NCBI RefSeq assembly: GCF_034497705.1
Contig: NZ_JAXRUV010000001.1
Coordinates: forward strand, 186,001-250,000
Direction of reading: 5' to 3'
From: Marinococcus luteus_A
GTDB taxonomy: Bacteria; Bacillota; Bacilli; Bacillales; Marinococcaceae
DNA length: 64,000 bases
Part shown: positions 26,023 to 35,368 of the stretch, piece after piece
How the letters are laid out: every line of letters begins with the position of its first letter
Numbering within the stretch: the first letter of the stretch is position 1
The notes under the pieces: generated by a model
What the model was told of the DNA's origin: nothing
Databases searched by the model: none
What the model saw: only the letters and a program-made list of their open reading frames with translations
Program-made: the position numbers and the translations under genes

Positions 26023-26811
26023 ATGGCTGTTATTTCTATGAAACAGTTGCTTGAAGCAGGGGTGCACTTCGGTCACCAGACTCGTCGCTGGAACCCTAAA
26101 ATGAGCCGTTATATTTTCACGGAGCGTAATGGTATTTATATCATTGACCTTCAAAAAACGGTGCGTAAAGTGGAAGAAGCGTACAAATATGTACGCAGCA
26201 TTGCAGAAGACGGAGGCAAAATTCTTTTCGTCGGTACGAAAAAACAGGCGCAGGATTCTGTTCGCGATGAAGCGATCCGTTCGAACATGTACTACATTAA
26301 CCAGCGTTGGTTAGGCGGTACGTTAACGAACTTCGCAACGATCCGTAAACGGATTGCCCGCTTGAAAGACCTTGAAAAAATGGAAGAAGACGGTACCTTT
26401 GACATTCTTCCGAAAAAAGAAGTTATGCTGTTAAACAAAGAAAAAGACCGTCTCGAAAAAGTACTTGGCGGCATTAAAGATATGAACAAGCTTCCGGATG
26501 CCCTGTTTATTATCGATCCACGTAAAGAGCGCATCGCGGTGGCAGAAGCTCACAAATTGAACATTCCGATCATCTCGATCGTAGACACTAACTGTGATCC
26601 AGACGAGATCGACAAGCTGATCCCGGGTAACGACGACGCTATCCGTGCCGTTCGTCTCCTTACAGGTAAAATGGCCGATGCTGTTATCGAAGCAACCCAG
26701 GGTGCAGAAGAAAAAGCCCGTGAGCAGGCAGCTGCCCAGGAAAAAGAACAGCAAGCAGCCGCAGCGGAAGAAGAAGGAAACACAGAAGAAGAGAGCGTTT
26801 CAAACCAGTAA
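26023..26811 (+). CDS. rpsB: 30S ribosomal protein S2
   Basis: S2 is a structural protein of the small ribosomal subunit. The 262-residue product begins MAVISMKQLLEAGVHFGHQT, the family opening, and includes RYIFTERNGIYIIDLQKT and the IDPRKERIAV block. The last 35 residues are a glutamate/alanine/glutamine-rich tail. The start at 26023 is set by AAGGAGGAA at 26006-26014; an in-frame ATG at 25951 would add a non-homologous leader and has no such site. Confidence 0.98.
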   Translation: MAVISMKQLLEAGVHFGHQTRRWNPKMSRYIFTERNGIYIIDLQKTVRKVEEAYKYVRSIAEDGGKILFVGTKKQAQDSVRDEAIRSNMYYINQRWLGGTLTNFATIRKRIARLKDLEKMEEDGTFDILPKKEVMLLNKEKDRLEKVLGGIKDMNKLPDALFIIDPRKERIAVAEAHKLNIPIISIVDTNCDPDEIDKLIPGNDDAIRAVRLLTGKMADAVIEATQGAEEKAREQAAAQEKEQQAAAAEEEGNTEEESVSNQ

Positions 26812-26850
26812 GCTCTCTGCATAAATATAACGGGCCCAGGCCTGACGCGA

Positions 26851-26890
26851 AGGGTGGTAAAAGGGAAAAACCCTTTATCACCCTTTTTCT
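26851..26890 (+). terminator. Terminator or attenuator between rpsB and tsf
   Basis: AGGGTGGTAAAAGGG pairs with CCCTTTATCACCCT across an AAAAA loop, followed by TTTTCT. It stands between two genes normally cotranscribed, so it probably reduces, but does not abolish, read-through into tsf. Confidence 0.75.
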
Positions 26891-26943
26891 TGAAAAATAG
26901 CGCTTAAGCGTTTATGCATGGAAAAATCGAAGGAGGAATTTAA

Positions 26944-27825
26944 ATGGCTGTAACAGCAAGCATGGTAAAAGAACTGCGTGAAAAAACAGGTGCAGGTATG
27001 ATGGACTGCAAAAAAGCACTCAACGAAACAGACGGTAACATGGAAGAAGCGGTCAACTACCTGCGCGAAAAAGGTATTTCCAAAGCAGCGAAAAAATCTG
27101 ACCGTGTAGCAGCAGAAGGCCTTACGTACGCAACGTATGAAGGAAACAAAGCAGTGATCGTGGAAGTAAACGCTGAAACAGATTTCGTCGCGAAAAACGA
27201 ATTGTTTAAGCAGCTCGTCGCGGACGTTTCCACGTACCTGCTGAAAGAACAGCCGGCTGACGTTGACGCAGCACTTGCCGGGGAAATCGAAAGCGGAGTA
27301 ACGCTTGAGCGTTACATTAACGACCAAATCGCCCGTATCGGGGAGAAAATTTCCCTGCGCCGTTTTCTGCTTGCAGAGAAAAACGACGGTGATGCATTCG
27401 GCGCTTATCTTCACATGGGCGGACGCATCGGTGTGCTGACGGTTCTTGAAAATACAGAAGACAGCGATCTTGCCAAAGACGTTGCGATGCACGTAGCGGC
27501 TATCAGCCCGAAATACGTTTCCCGCGAAGACGTTCCGAAGGAAGAAGCGGACAGTGAGCGTGAACTGTTGAAGCAGCAGGCGCTGAACGAAGGCAAGCCG
27601 GAAAACATCGTTGAAAAAATGGTGGAAGGCCGTATTGGCAAGTACTTTGAACAAATCTGCCTGCTCGATCAGGAATTTGTCAAGGATACTGACCAAAAAG
27701 TAGGCGACTACCTGAAAAGCAAGGGCGCTTCCGTCCGCACATTTGTCCGCTATGAAGTAGGCGAAGGCATGGAAAAACGCGACGAAAACTTTGCAGACGA
27801 AGTAATGAACCAGGTGAAGAAATAA
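26944..27825 (+). CDS. tsf: Elongation factor Ts
   Basis: EF-Ts exchanges GDP for GTP on EF-Tu. The 293-residue protein starts with the UBA-like N-terminal module MVKELREKTGAGMMDCKKAL and contains the signature VEVNAETDFVAKN, followed by two core subdomains. AAGGAGGAATTTA precedes the ATG. Length and order after rpsB are typical for Bacillus. Confidence 0.98.
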   Translation: MAVTASMVKELREKTGAGMMDCKKALNETDGNMEEAVNYLREKGISKAAKKSDRVAAEGLTYATYEGNKAVIVEVNAETDFVAKNELFKQLVADVSTYLLKEQPADVDAALAGEIESGVTLERYINDQIARIGEKISLRRFLLAEKNDGDAFGAYLHMGGRIGVLTVLENTEDSDLAKDVAMHVAAISPKYVSREDVPKEEADSERELLKQQALNEGKPENIVEKMVEGRIGKYFEQICLLDQEFVKDTDQKVGDYLKSKGASVRTFVRYEVGEGMEKRDENFADEVMNQVKK

Positions 27826-27837
27826 ATCGGCAGTATG

Positions 27838-27884
27838 GGAGAGTCCATATCGAATCCTCTAGGGTCCGTAGGCTCTCCTTTTTT
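27838..27884 (+). terminator. Terminator after tsf
   Basis: GGAGAG (27838-27843) and CTCTCC (27873-27878) close a large stem-loop that ends in six T. Confidence 0.65.
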
Positions 27885-27948
27885 CTGAAAGCAAAATAAG
27901 GGCAGAAGCCGCAGCGCTTCTGCGATACATAATATAAAGGCGGGGTTC

Positions 27949-28683
27949 ATGACGATGGAGAGATACAATCGCGTTGTGTTGAAGTTGAGCGGAGAAGCAT
28001 TAGCAGGCCAGCAGGGCTACGGTATTGATCCGGAAGTCATTCAGTCTATTGCTTCTCAAATTGGTGAGATAGTAGAATTGGGAACAGAGGTAGTGATTGT
28101 CGTCGGCGGGGGGAACATATGGAGAGGCATGGCCGGAAGCTCGAAAGGGATGGACCGGGCTACTGCTGACTATATGGGCATGCTCGCCACAGTCATGAAT
28201 TCGCTTGCGCTCCAGGACAGCCTTGAAGATATTGAGATCCCTACAAGAGTGCAGACATCTATAGAAATGAGACAGGTGGCCGAGCCGTACATCCGCCGCA
28301 AGGCCATTCGCCATTTAGAGAAAAAACGGGTGGTCATTTTTGCGGCTGGGACCGGGAATCCGTACTTTTCGACCGATACGACTGCGGCACTTCGGGCTGC
28401 AGAGATTGAAGCTGACATCATTTTGATGGCTAAAAACAAAGTGGACGGGGTATATGACTCAGACCCATCCGCAAATGCGGACGCTAAAAAGTACCAGTCG
28501 CTCACTTATCTGGACATTTTAAATCATGACCTGAAAGTGATGGATTCGACGGCATCGACGCTTTGTATGGACAACAACATCCCGCTTCTCGTATTTTCGA
28601 TTATGGAAGAAGGAAACATCAAGAAAGCAGTAATGGGAGAAGACATTGGAACAATTATAAGGAGGAACAATGATGGCTCATGA
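27949..28683 (+). CDS. pyrH: Uridylate kinase PyrH
   Basis: PyrH phosphorylates UMP to UDP in pyrimidine nucleotide synthesis. The 244-residue amino-acid-kinase-fold protein has the opening VVLKLSGEALAGQQGYGID, the VVGGGNIWRG glycine loop and the GNPYFSTDTTAALRAAE and KVDGVYDSDP segments. AAAGGCGGGG precedes ATG 27949; a second ATG six bases on is possible. The gene overlaps frr. Confidence 0.97.
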   Translation: MTMERYNRVVLKLSGEALAGQQGYGIDPEVIQSIASQIGEIVELGTEVVIVVGGGNIWRGMAGSSKGMDRATADYMGMLATVMNSLALQDSLEDIEIPTRVQTSIEMRQVAEPYIRRKAIRHLEKKRVVIFAAGTGNPYFSTDTTAALRAAEIEADIILMAKNKVDGVYDSDPSANADAKKYQSLTYLDILNHDLKVMDSTASTLCMDNNIPLLVFSIMEEGNIKKAVMGEDIGTIIRRNNDGS

Positions 28684-29227
28684 TATAAAAGCAACAGAAG
28701 AGAAAATGAAAAAATCAGTGGAATCTTTAAGCCGCGAGCTTGCCACACTACGTACAGGAAGGGCAAACGCTTCCATGCTCGACCGGGTCGTAGTTGATTA
28801 CTACGGTGCCGAGGTGCCGCTTCAGCAGCTCGCAACAATTACAGTGCCGGAAGGGCGCCTGCTTGTTGTGACTCCGTTTGACAAAAGCTCCATCAAGGAC
28901 GTGGAAAAAGGGATCCAAAAGGCAGAGCTCGGCCTGAATCCGAGTAACGACGGCGAAGTGATCCGTATTCCGATTCCGGCGATGACGGAAGATCGCCGGA
29001 AAGAAATGACCAAGCTGATTAACAAGTATGCGGAAGAAGCACGGGTGGCTATCCGAAACATTCGCCGCGATGCCAACGATACGCTGAAAAAAGATGAAAA
29101 AAATAATGAAATCACCGAAGATGATTTGAAGCGTGAGCAGGAGCAGGTGCAAAAAGCAACCGATAAATACATCGGCCAGGTGGATCAGGCAGCAGAACAA
29201 AAAGAAAAAGAAGTTATGGAAGTTTGA
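28673..29227 (+). CDS. frr: Ribosome recycling factor
   Basis: Frr with EF-G splits ribosomes after termination. The 184-residue product has ELATLRTGRANASMLDRVVV near the N-terminus and the ETDRRKE-like block EDRRKEMTKLINKYAEEARV, plus RNIRRDAND, all family signatures. Two adjacent ATG codons (28670, 28673) follow AAGGAGGAACA; the second gives better spacing. It overlaps pyrH by eleven bases. Confidence 0.97.
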   Translation: MAHDIKATEEKMKKSVESLSRELATLRTGRANASMLDRVVVDYYGAEVPLQQLATITVPEGRLLVVTPFDKSSIKDVEKGIQKAELGLNPSNDGEVIRIPIPAMTEDRRKEMTKLINKYAEEARVAIRNIRRDANDTLKKDEKNNEITEDDLKREQEQVQKATDKYIGQVDQAAEQKEKEVMEV

Positions 29228-29260
29228 TGCGAATCGAGTTACAATAGGAACAGACTGGAA

Positions 29261-29287
29261 CCCTCTGCACTCAAGAGGGTTTTTTTG
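29261..29287 (+). terminator. Terminator after frr
   Basis: CCCTCT pairs with AGAGGG around GCACTCA and is followed by seven T. Confidence 0.88.
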
Positions 29288-29353
29288 TAAGAACAAAACC
29301 GGCAGGAGGCATGTGCACTGCCGGGAAGAAAACATAAACAGATATACTGCTTT

Positions 29354-29390
29354 CCGTTCTTCAACAATGCTGAGGCAGGAACGGTTTTTA
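29354..29390 (+). terminator. Second terminator-like hairpin just before uppS
   Basis: CCGTTC (29354-29359) pairs with GAACGG (29379-29384) and is followed by TTTTTA. It ends one base before the first possible uppS ATG at 29392, so it may attenuate the gene or cover its ribosome site. Confidence 0.55.
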
Positions 29391-29391
29391 T

Positions 29392-30216
29392 ATGGAATTG
29401 ATTGAACACGCGCCATATAAAATAGACAAAGGGGAAAAGGCTGGTGCCCTCGTTATGAACGATCGACTATTTAATCAAATAAATCCATGGGCGGAGGCAA
29501 ACACCACGGCAGTGAAAGTGAATACGCCTGACCATGTGGCTATTATTATGGATGGTAACGGCCGGTGGGCAAAAAAAAGAGGCCTGCCCCGTGTAGCCGG
29601 CCACCGCGAAGGTATGAAGGCGATCACGAAGGTCGTGGAAAAAGCGCACGAGCTCGGGATAAAGTATTTAACGCTCTACGCTTTTTCCACCGAAAACTGG
29701 AAGCGGCCGAAATCAGAAGTGAATTTTCTTATGCAGCTGCCGGAGCGGTTTTTGGCCAAGGAACTGCCCAAGCTGATGAAAAACAATGTCCAGGTGCGAA
29801 TGATGGGGGATGCGGACAAGCTGCCGGATCATACGCTGCAGGCTGTGCAGGAGGCTGTGGATGCCACAGCCGAAAACACCGGCATTGTTTTAAACTTTGC
29901 CCTTAACTATGGTGGTCGGCACGAGCTTGTCCATGTCGTGCAGGAGCTCGCCCGGGACGTGGAAGAGGGGCGGATGAAAGCAGAGGCCATCGATGAAGAA
30001 TTAATCACCAACCGGCTCTACACGAACCAGATCCCGGATCCTGACCTGCTGATTCGCACAAGCGGCGAAATCCGGCTGAGCAATTTTATGCTGTGGCAGT
30101 TAGCTTATGCGGAGTTTTGGTTTACCGAAACGCTCTGGCCGGACTTTAATGAAGACGGCCTGGCAGAGGCTGTCATAGAATATCAGCAGAGAAAACGCAG
30201 GTACGGGGGCGTTTAA
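29392..30216 (+). CDS. uppS: Undecaprenyl diphosphate synthase (isoprenyl transferase)
   Basis: UppS adds eight isoprene units in cis to farnesyl diphosphate, making the lipid carrier for peptidoglycan and teichoic acids. Family motifs are clear: HVAIIMDGNGRWAKKRGLPR, LTLYAFSTENWKRP and IRTSGEIRLSNFMLWQ. From ATG 29392 the protein is 274 residues. A later ATG at 29455 gives 253, closer to the usual ~250-260, but its ribosome site is poor; the AGGA before 29392 is part of a terminator-like hairpin. The true start is undecided. Confidence 0.94.
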   Translation: MELIEHAPYKIDKGEKAGALVMNDRLFNQINPWAEANTTAVKVNTPDHVAIIMDGNGRWAKKRGLPRVAGHREGMKAITKVVEKAHELGIKYLTLYAFSTENWKRPKSEVNFLMQLPERFLAKELPKLMKNNVQVRMMGDADKLPDHTLQAVQEAVDATAENTGIVLNFALNYGGRHELVHVVQELARDVEEGRMKAEAIDEELITNRLYTNQIPDPDLLIRTSGEIRLSNFMLWQLAYAEFWFTETLWPDFNEDGLAEAVIEYQQRKRRYGGV

Positions 30217-30237
30217 CGACTGAAGGGGAGGTCTTGT

Positions 30238-31038
30238 ATGGGATTGCGGGCGATGACCGGTCTTATCGGAGCAGTACTCGTCTTGGCGATTGTATTTGTG
30301 GGCCGCGAATGGTTTACTCTTTTGATTGCTTTGCTTGCTTCTGTCGCCATGTTTGAAATAATGCGTATGAAACGGATCCCGCTGCTGTCCTTCCGGGGTT
30401 TAATCAGTATGGGTTTTATGTGGATACTGCTTGTGCCTACAGAATGGCTGGATTTTCCGTTTTTGCAGCATATAACGAAAACAGAGATTTTTTTAACGAT
30501 GATTCTGGGCCTGCTTGCATTAACAGTAGTTACTAAAAACTCCTTCACCTTTGATGAAGCAGGATTCGTTATCTTATCCTCTGTGTACATAGGGTACGGG
30601 TTTCACAGTTTAATTATGATCCGCCAGGTGCCGGACATCGGCCTTGCCGTTGTCATTTTGATTTTATTTTTAATCTGGGCAACCGATTCCGGGGCATATT
30701 TTATTGGAAAGAATTTCGGGCGTCACCGGCCCTGGCCGGAGATCAGTCCGAAAAAAACGATCGAAGGATTTGTCGGGGGGCTTGTCGCGGCATTTATTGT
30801 CGGCTTCATCTTTGAGGCAGTGTACCCGGTATTCGAGTCCTACCTGATAATGAGCGCTTTTATCGTAGTGACATCCATCTTCGGCCAGCTCGGGGACCTG
30901 GTGGAATCAGCGCTTAAACGGCACTACGCTGTCAAGGATTCCGGTAATATTCTTCCCGGGCACGGCGGTATTTTGGACCGGTTCGACAGCCTGATTTTCG
31001 TTATGCCCCTGCTTCATTTTTTCTATTTTTTCGGTTAA
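30238..31038 (+). CDS. cdsA: Phosphatidate cytidylyltransferase
   Basis: CdsA makes CDP-diacylglycerol from phosphatidate and CTP, the precursor used by PgsA at the far end of the window. The 266-residue integral membrane protein has about eight hydrophobic segments and the C-terminal signature SALKRHYAVKDSGNILPGHG followed by GILDRFDSL. It sits 21 bases after uppS with AAGGGGAGG. Confidence 0.96.
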   Translation: MGLRAMTGLIGAVLVLAIVFVGREWFTLLIALLASVAMFEIMRMKRIPLLSFRGLISMGFMWILLVPTEWLDFPFLQHITKTEIFLTMILGLLALTVVTKNSFTFDEAGFVILSSVYIGYGFHSLIMIRQVPDIGLAVVILILFLIWATDSGAYFIGKNFGRHRPWPEISPKKTIEGFVGGLVAAFIVGFIFEAVYPVFESYLIMSAFIVVTSIFGQLGDLVESALKRHYAVKDSGNILPGHGGILDRFDSLIFVMPLLHFFYFFG

Positions 31039-31078
31039 TGCCTCAGACGCAGGCTGCCAACCTAAAGGAGTTTAAACC

Positions 31079-32224
31079 ATGAAACGAATAGCATTGCTTG
31101 GGTCCACCGGATCCATCGGTACACAGACGCTCGACGTTGTTCGTCTCCATCCGGAACGGTTCCGGATAACGGCGATTGCTGCCGGCAGAAACGTGGATCT
31201 CGTACGAAAGCAGATTGAAGAATTTTCACCTGAAATTGCGGCGGTCCATACAAAGGAAGATGCCGAAACGCTTCAGGCGGAATACGGCGGGCGCATGCGC
31301 ATCGTCTGGGGCCACGACGGCCTCATAGAAATTGCGGGCAGCTCCTGTGACTTTCTGATGAACGCGGTCAGCGGCAGCATGGGACTTGAGCCGACGCTCC
31401 GGGCAATCGAAAACCGGGTGGATATCGGAATTGCCAATAAAGAAACGCTCGTTACTGCCGGCCACCTTGTAATGGAGAAAGCAAAAGAACACGGCGTACG
31501 TCTGCTGCCGGTCGACAGCGAGCATTCGGCGATCGCCCAGTGCCTGGAAGGAAACGAGCTAAAGGAAGTGAGCCGCCTGATTTTGACTGCTTCGGGAGGC
31601 AGCTTCCGGGACTATTCACGCAGCGATCTTGACGGAGTTACGGTGGAGGATGCCTTAAACCACCCGAACTGGAGCATGGGAGCCAAAATTACGATCGACT
31701 CGGCTACGATGATGAACAAAGGTTTTGAAGTGATCGAAGCCCATTGGCTGTTCGGTGTTCCTTACGACCGCATAGATGTGCTGCTTCATAAAGAAAGCAT
31801 TATTCACTCGCTCGTCGAGTATCAGGATACAAGTGTGATTGCCCAGCTCGGGCTGCCGGACATGCGCGTGCCGATTCAGTACGCCATGACGTACCCGGAG
31901 CGGCTTGGCTATCCGGCCAAGGAATCGCTGAACCTTTGGGAAATAGGCACTCTTCATTTTCAGCCACCTGATTTTGAACGCTACCGCAGCCTCCGGCTGG
32001 CCTACGATGCCGGCAGAGCCGGCGGCTCCATGGGAACGGTGCTGAACGCAGCCAATGAACAGGCAGTAGCGATGTTTTTAAACAGCCAGTGTGCTTTTCT
32101 TGAAATTGAAACTGCTGTGGAAGAGGCACTTTTGCGCCACAAGCGCATCGAACATCCGGACCTCGACACGATTTTAGGCGTGGACCGGGAAACAAGAGAA
32201 CACGTACAGACGCTTTTAACGTGA
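31079..32224 (+). CDS. dxr: 1-deoxy-D-xylulose 5-phosphate reductoisomerase
   Basis: Dxr converts DXP to methylerythritol phosphate with NADPH, the committed step of the MEP isoprenoid route feeding UppS. The 381-residue protein has the NADPH loop LLGSTGSIGTQTLDVV, the metal and substrate region LLPVDSEHSAIAQCL and the SWRDYS-like flexible loop region with GGSFRDYSR. Length is standard. Confidence 0.97.
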   Translation: MKRIALLGSTGSIGTQTLDVVRLHPERFRITAIAAGRNVDLVRKQIEEFSPEIAAVHTKEDAETLQAEYGGRMRIVWGHDGLIEIAGSSCDFLMNAVSGSMGLEPTLRAIENRVDIGIANKETLVTAGHLVMEKAKEHGVRLLPVDSEHSAIAQCLEGNELKEVSRLILTASGGSFRDYSRSDLDGVTVEDALNHPNWSMGAKITIDSATMMNKGFEVIEAHWLFGVPYDRIDVLLHKESIIHSLVEYQDTSVIAQLGLPDMRVPIQYAMTYPERLGYPAKESLNLWEIGTLHFQPPDFERYRSLRLAYDAGRAGGSMGTVLNAANEQAVAMFLNSQCAFLEIETAVEEALLRHKRIEHPDLDTILGVDRETREHVQTLLT

Positions 32225-32249
32225 CGTTCTTTCACAAACACTCTATAAT
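32221..32249 (+). promoter_or_regulatory. Candidate SigA promoter of rseP
   Basis: GTGACG (32221-32226) lies 17 bases before a perfect TATAAT (32244-32249), 36 bases before the rseP start codon. Confidence 0.6.
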
Positions 32250-32284
32250 GAGAAGAAAGAGCAAAAGAAGAAGGTGAATAAGCT

Positions 32285-33553
32285 TTGGATACGCTGATAG
32301 CGGTAATTGTCATGTTCGGCTTATTGGTGGCCATACACGAGTGGGGCCATTTGTATTTTGCCAAAAAAGTCGGCATTTTGTGCCGGGAGTTTGCGATTGG
32401 CTTCGGGCCGAAAATATTTTCGACGAAGCGCAATGAAACGGTTTATACTATCCGGCTGCTGCCGCTTGGCGGATACGTGCGAATGGCCGGGGACGATCCG
32501 GACCCGGTCAATATTAAACCAGGCTATGAAATCGGCCTGACGTTTAACGATGCAGGAAAAGTAAAAGAAATCATTGTAAACAATAAATCCAAGCACCCGG
32601 AAGCAAAGGTTGTATCCGTGGAATCGATTGATATGGAGCGGGAGCTTTATATTGAAGCGGTAGAGGATGAGGAAGAATCTGGAGTAAAGCGGTACGACAT
32701 CGACCGGGCGTGCGATCTGATTGTCGACGAAAAGCGGGAACAGATTGCGCCTTGGGACCGGCAGTTCGGCTCCAAGCGTCCATGGAAAAAAGCAGTGGCC
32801 ATCTTTGCCGGCCCGTTCATGAACTTTGTTCTTGCGTTCGTGCTTTTTGTCATTTACGCTCTCGCTAACGGACTTCCGCAGGACACCCCGGCCGTCGGCG
32901 GCATTGCCGGTGGTTCGCCGCTGGAAGAATCCGCGTTTGAAGAAGGCGATGTTATCACCTCCGTGGACGGCGAGTCCGTGAACTCGTGGGATGAAATGAC
33001 CGGTGTGGTCCAGGAGCGTCCGGGAGAAGAAGTCACGGTTACTGCTGAACGCGGCGGAGAAACGATTGAAGACACAGTCACCATCGACGGCGTTCCGGTG
33101 CAGGAAGGCTCGAGTGAGGAAGTCGGCCAGATCGGCGTCTATGCCGAAACGGAACGGTCCCTCACGGAAGCGCTGCAGTACGGCGGCACTCAGCTGTATG
33201 AGGTGTCCACGCTGATTTTCCAGACGCTCGGCACGATTGTAACAGGGGAATTTTCCTTGGATGACCTGGCAGGCCCGGTAGGGATCTATGATGCGACGGA
33301 TCAGGTGATCGCGACAGGGCTTCTCACCCTTATTGCGTGGTCCGCCATGATCAGCGTCAACCTTGGGATCGTTAACCTTCTTCCGCTGCCGGCGCTTGAC
33401 GGAGGACGGCTGCTGTTTATCATTGCTGAAGCAGTCCGCGGCAAGCCGATCGAACCGCAGAAGGAAGGCATGATCCACCTGCTCGGCTTCGCGCTGCTGC
33501 TGCTGTTAATGATCGCAGTGACATGGAACGATATTAACCGCTTATTCACGTAA
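32285..33553 (+). CDS. rseP: Site-2 zinc metalloprotease RseP/RasP (TTG start)
   Basis: RseP is an intramembrane protease that in B. subtilis (RasP) cleaves anti-sigma factors and remnant signal peptides. The 422-residue protein has HEWGH in the first membrane helix (near residue 18), a PDZ domain (about residues 185-270) and the second metal ligand motif NLLPLPALDGGRLLF. It starts at TTG 32285 after GAAGGTGA. Confidence 0.95.
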   Translation: MDTLIAVIVMFGLLVAIHEWGHLYFAKKVGILCREFAIGFGPKIFSTKRNETVYTIRLLPLGGYVRMAGDDPDPVNIKPGYEIGLTFNDAGKVKEIIVNNKSKHPEAKVVSVESIDMERELYIEAVEDEEESGVKRYDIDRACDLIVDEKREQIAPWDRQFGSKRPWKKAVAIFAGPFMNFVLAFVLFVIYALANGLPQDTPAVGGIAGGSPLEESAFEEGDVITSVDGESVNSWDEMTGVVQERPGEEVTVTAERGGETIEDTVTIDGVPVQEGSSEEVGQIGVYAETERSLTEALQYGGTQLYEVSTLIFQTLGTIVTGEFSLDDLAGPVGIYDATDQVIATGLLTLIAWSAMISVNLGIVNLLPLPALDGGRLLFIIAEAVRGKPIEPQKEGMIHLLGFALLLLLMIAVTWNDINRLFT

Positions 33554-33559
33554 TAAAAA

Positions 33560-33595
33560 AACGGTGACGGAGCCAAAGCCCCGTCACCGTTCTTA
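33560..33595 (+). terminator. Terminator after rseP
   Basis: AACGGTGACGG and CCGTCACCGTT form an eleven-pair stem with a ten-base loop. The following bases are moderately T-rich (CTTATGTT), and an A run precedes the stem. Confidence 0.75.
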
Positions 33596-33655
33596 TGTTA
33601 AAATAACCAAAGAGCTTACAGACGCAGATGTATAAGAGAAAGAGGTTGATATAGT

Positions 33656-35368
33656 ATGCGACAACAATTTTTATTCAGTCCCACCCTCCGGGATGTGCCG
33701 CAGGGAGCGGACATTGCAAGCCACCAGCTGATGCTCCGGGCCGGTCTGATCCGCCAGAGTGCAGCCGGAGTCTATTCCTATCTTCCGCTCGGCCACAAGG
33801 TGCTCCGTAAGATCGAAAACATCGTCCGTGAGGAAATGGATGCTGCAAGCGGCCAGGAGGTATTGCTTCCCGCCATGCAGCCGGCAGAGGTATGGCAGGC
33901 CTCGGGTCGCTATGACAATTACGGACCGGCACTGATGCGCTTTAAAGACCGCCACCAGCGTGATTTTGTGCTCGGCCCTACGCATGAAGAAAACATTGCC
34001 GCCCTTGTAAAGGATGAAATGAATACATACAAACGCATGCCTGCGATTTTGTACCAGATTCAGACCAAATACCGCGATGAAGCGCGTCCGCGCTTCGGGG
34101 TGCTTCGCGCCCGCGAATTTATTATGAAGGATGCGTATTCGTTTGATACGTCCTACGAAGCGCAGAACGAAAGCTACTGGGCGATGTACCGCGCCTACGA
34201 ACGGATCTTTACCCGTCTGGGACTGGACTACCGCGCGGTGCAGGCCGATGCCGGTGCGATGGGCGGTCAGGGCGAAACCCACGAATTCACCGTGCTTTCC
34301 GACGTCGGGGAGGACACGATCGTGTACTCCGACGAGAGCGATTTTGCTGCAAATATTGAAATAGCCGCCATACCGGACAATGTGTCAAAACCGGAGCCGA
34401 TCTCAGAAGATATGTCCATGGTCGATACGCCGGAGGAGCGCACCATTGAAGAAGTGGCTGCAAAACTTGGGCTCAGGCATGATGAATGCCTGAAGACTGT
34501 CGTTTTTGATGCAGACGGCCGCCTGGTGGCTGTGCTTATGCGCGGCGATCATGACGTTAACGAAGTAAAAGTGGCAAACGCGGTGGGCGCTGAAGTGCTT
34601 GAACCCGCGTCCGCCGAGCGAATTGAAAAGGCGTTTGGAGCAGAGCCCGGCTTTATTGGTCCTGCCGGTCTGTCTGAAGACGTAGAGGTTCTTGCCGATT
34701 ACGCGGTCCGCGGTATGGCAGGCGCCGTATGCGGAGCCAACGAAAACGGCCGGCACTATCAGAACGCGGTGCCGGAAAGGGACTTCCCGGTTGGACAGTA
34801 CGCCGATCTGCGTTTCATTCAGGAAGGTGAACCGTCTCCAGACGGCCGGGGCATGGTCCGTTTCGCCAAGGGTATTGAGGTCGGGCACGTGTTTAAGCTG
34901 GGCACGAAGTACAGCGAAGCGCTCGGGGCGACGTTTTTGGATGAAAACGGCAAAGCCCGCCCGATCATTATGGGGAGCTACGGCGTCGGCGTAAGTCGGA
35001 CGATTGCGGCCGTCATTGAGCAAAACCATGACGAGGGCGGCATCTGCTGGCCGAAAGCAGCCGCCCCGTTTGATCTGCATCTGCTGGTGCTCAATCCGAA
35101 GCAGGACGAGCAGCAGCAGCTTGGTGACGAGCTGTACGAAAGCCTGCAGAAAAGCGGGTGGTCCGTGCTGCTCGATGACCGGAAGGAGCGTCCGGGAGTG
35201 AAGTTTAAGGATGCGGATCTTTACGGGCTTCCGGTGCGTATCGCCTGCGGAAAAAAAGCAGGGGAGCAGATTGTGGAGGTGAAACCCCGCACAGCCGATG
35301 AAAACGTGGAAGTTGCCATCAGCGAGCTTCCGCAGTATCTCGAGAAGCTGTGGTCTGAAATCCATTAA
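33656..35368 (+). CDS. proS: Prolyl-tRNA synthetase, bacterial type
   Basis: ProS charges tRNA-Pro. The 570-residue length and the inserted editing domain between class II motifs 2 and 3 (about residues 230-390, with ECLKTVVFDADGRLVAVLMRGDHD) mark the bacterial long form. Motif 1 and 2 regions are RQSAAGVYSYLPLGHKVL and YRDEARPRFGVLRAREF, and the C-terminal anticodon domain begins near VLNPKQDEQQ. GAGGTTG precedes the ATG with an AT-rich spacer. Confidence 0.97.
   Translation: MRQQFLFSPTLRDVPQGADIASHQLMLRAGLIRQSAAGVYSYLPLGHKVLRKIENIVREEMDAASGQEVLLPAMQPAEVWQASGRYDNYGPALMRFKDRHQRDFVLGPTHEENIAALVKDEMNTYKRMPAILYQIQTKYRDEARPRFGVLRAREFIMKDAYSFDTSYEAQNESYWAMYRAYERIFTRLGLDYRAVQADAGAMGGQGETHEFTVLSDVGEDTIVYSDESDFAANIEIAAIPDNVSKPEPISEDMSMVDTPEERTIEEVAAKLGLRHDECLKTVVFDADGRLVAVLMRGDHDVNEVKVANAVGAEVLEPASAERIEKAFGAEPGFIGPAGLSEDVEVLADYAVRGMAGAVCGANENGRHYQNAVPERDFPVGQYADLRFIQEGEPSPDGRGMVRFAKGIEVGHVFKLGTKYSEALGATFLDENGKARPIIMGSYGVGVSRTIAAVIEQNHDEGGICWPKAAAPFDLHLLVLNPKQDEQQQLGDELYESLQKSGWSVLLDDRKERPGVKFKDADLYGLPVRIACGKKAGEQIVEVKPRTADENVEVAISELPQYLEKLWSEIH

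Noticed and set aside
32321..33478. Long open frame on the minus strand opposite rseP (385 codons)
   Set aside because: It is a mirror of the strongly biased rseP coding frame, with no recognisable domain, ribosome site or promoter.
33626..33639. AGATGTATAAGAGA before proS resembles a Tn5 mosaic end or library adaptor
   Set aside because: It lacks two internal bases and the rest of the end sequence, and it lies in a normal syntenic gap without a transposon or duplicated site. Coincidence is most likely.
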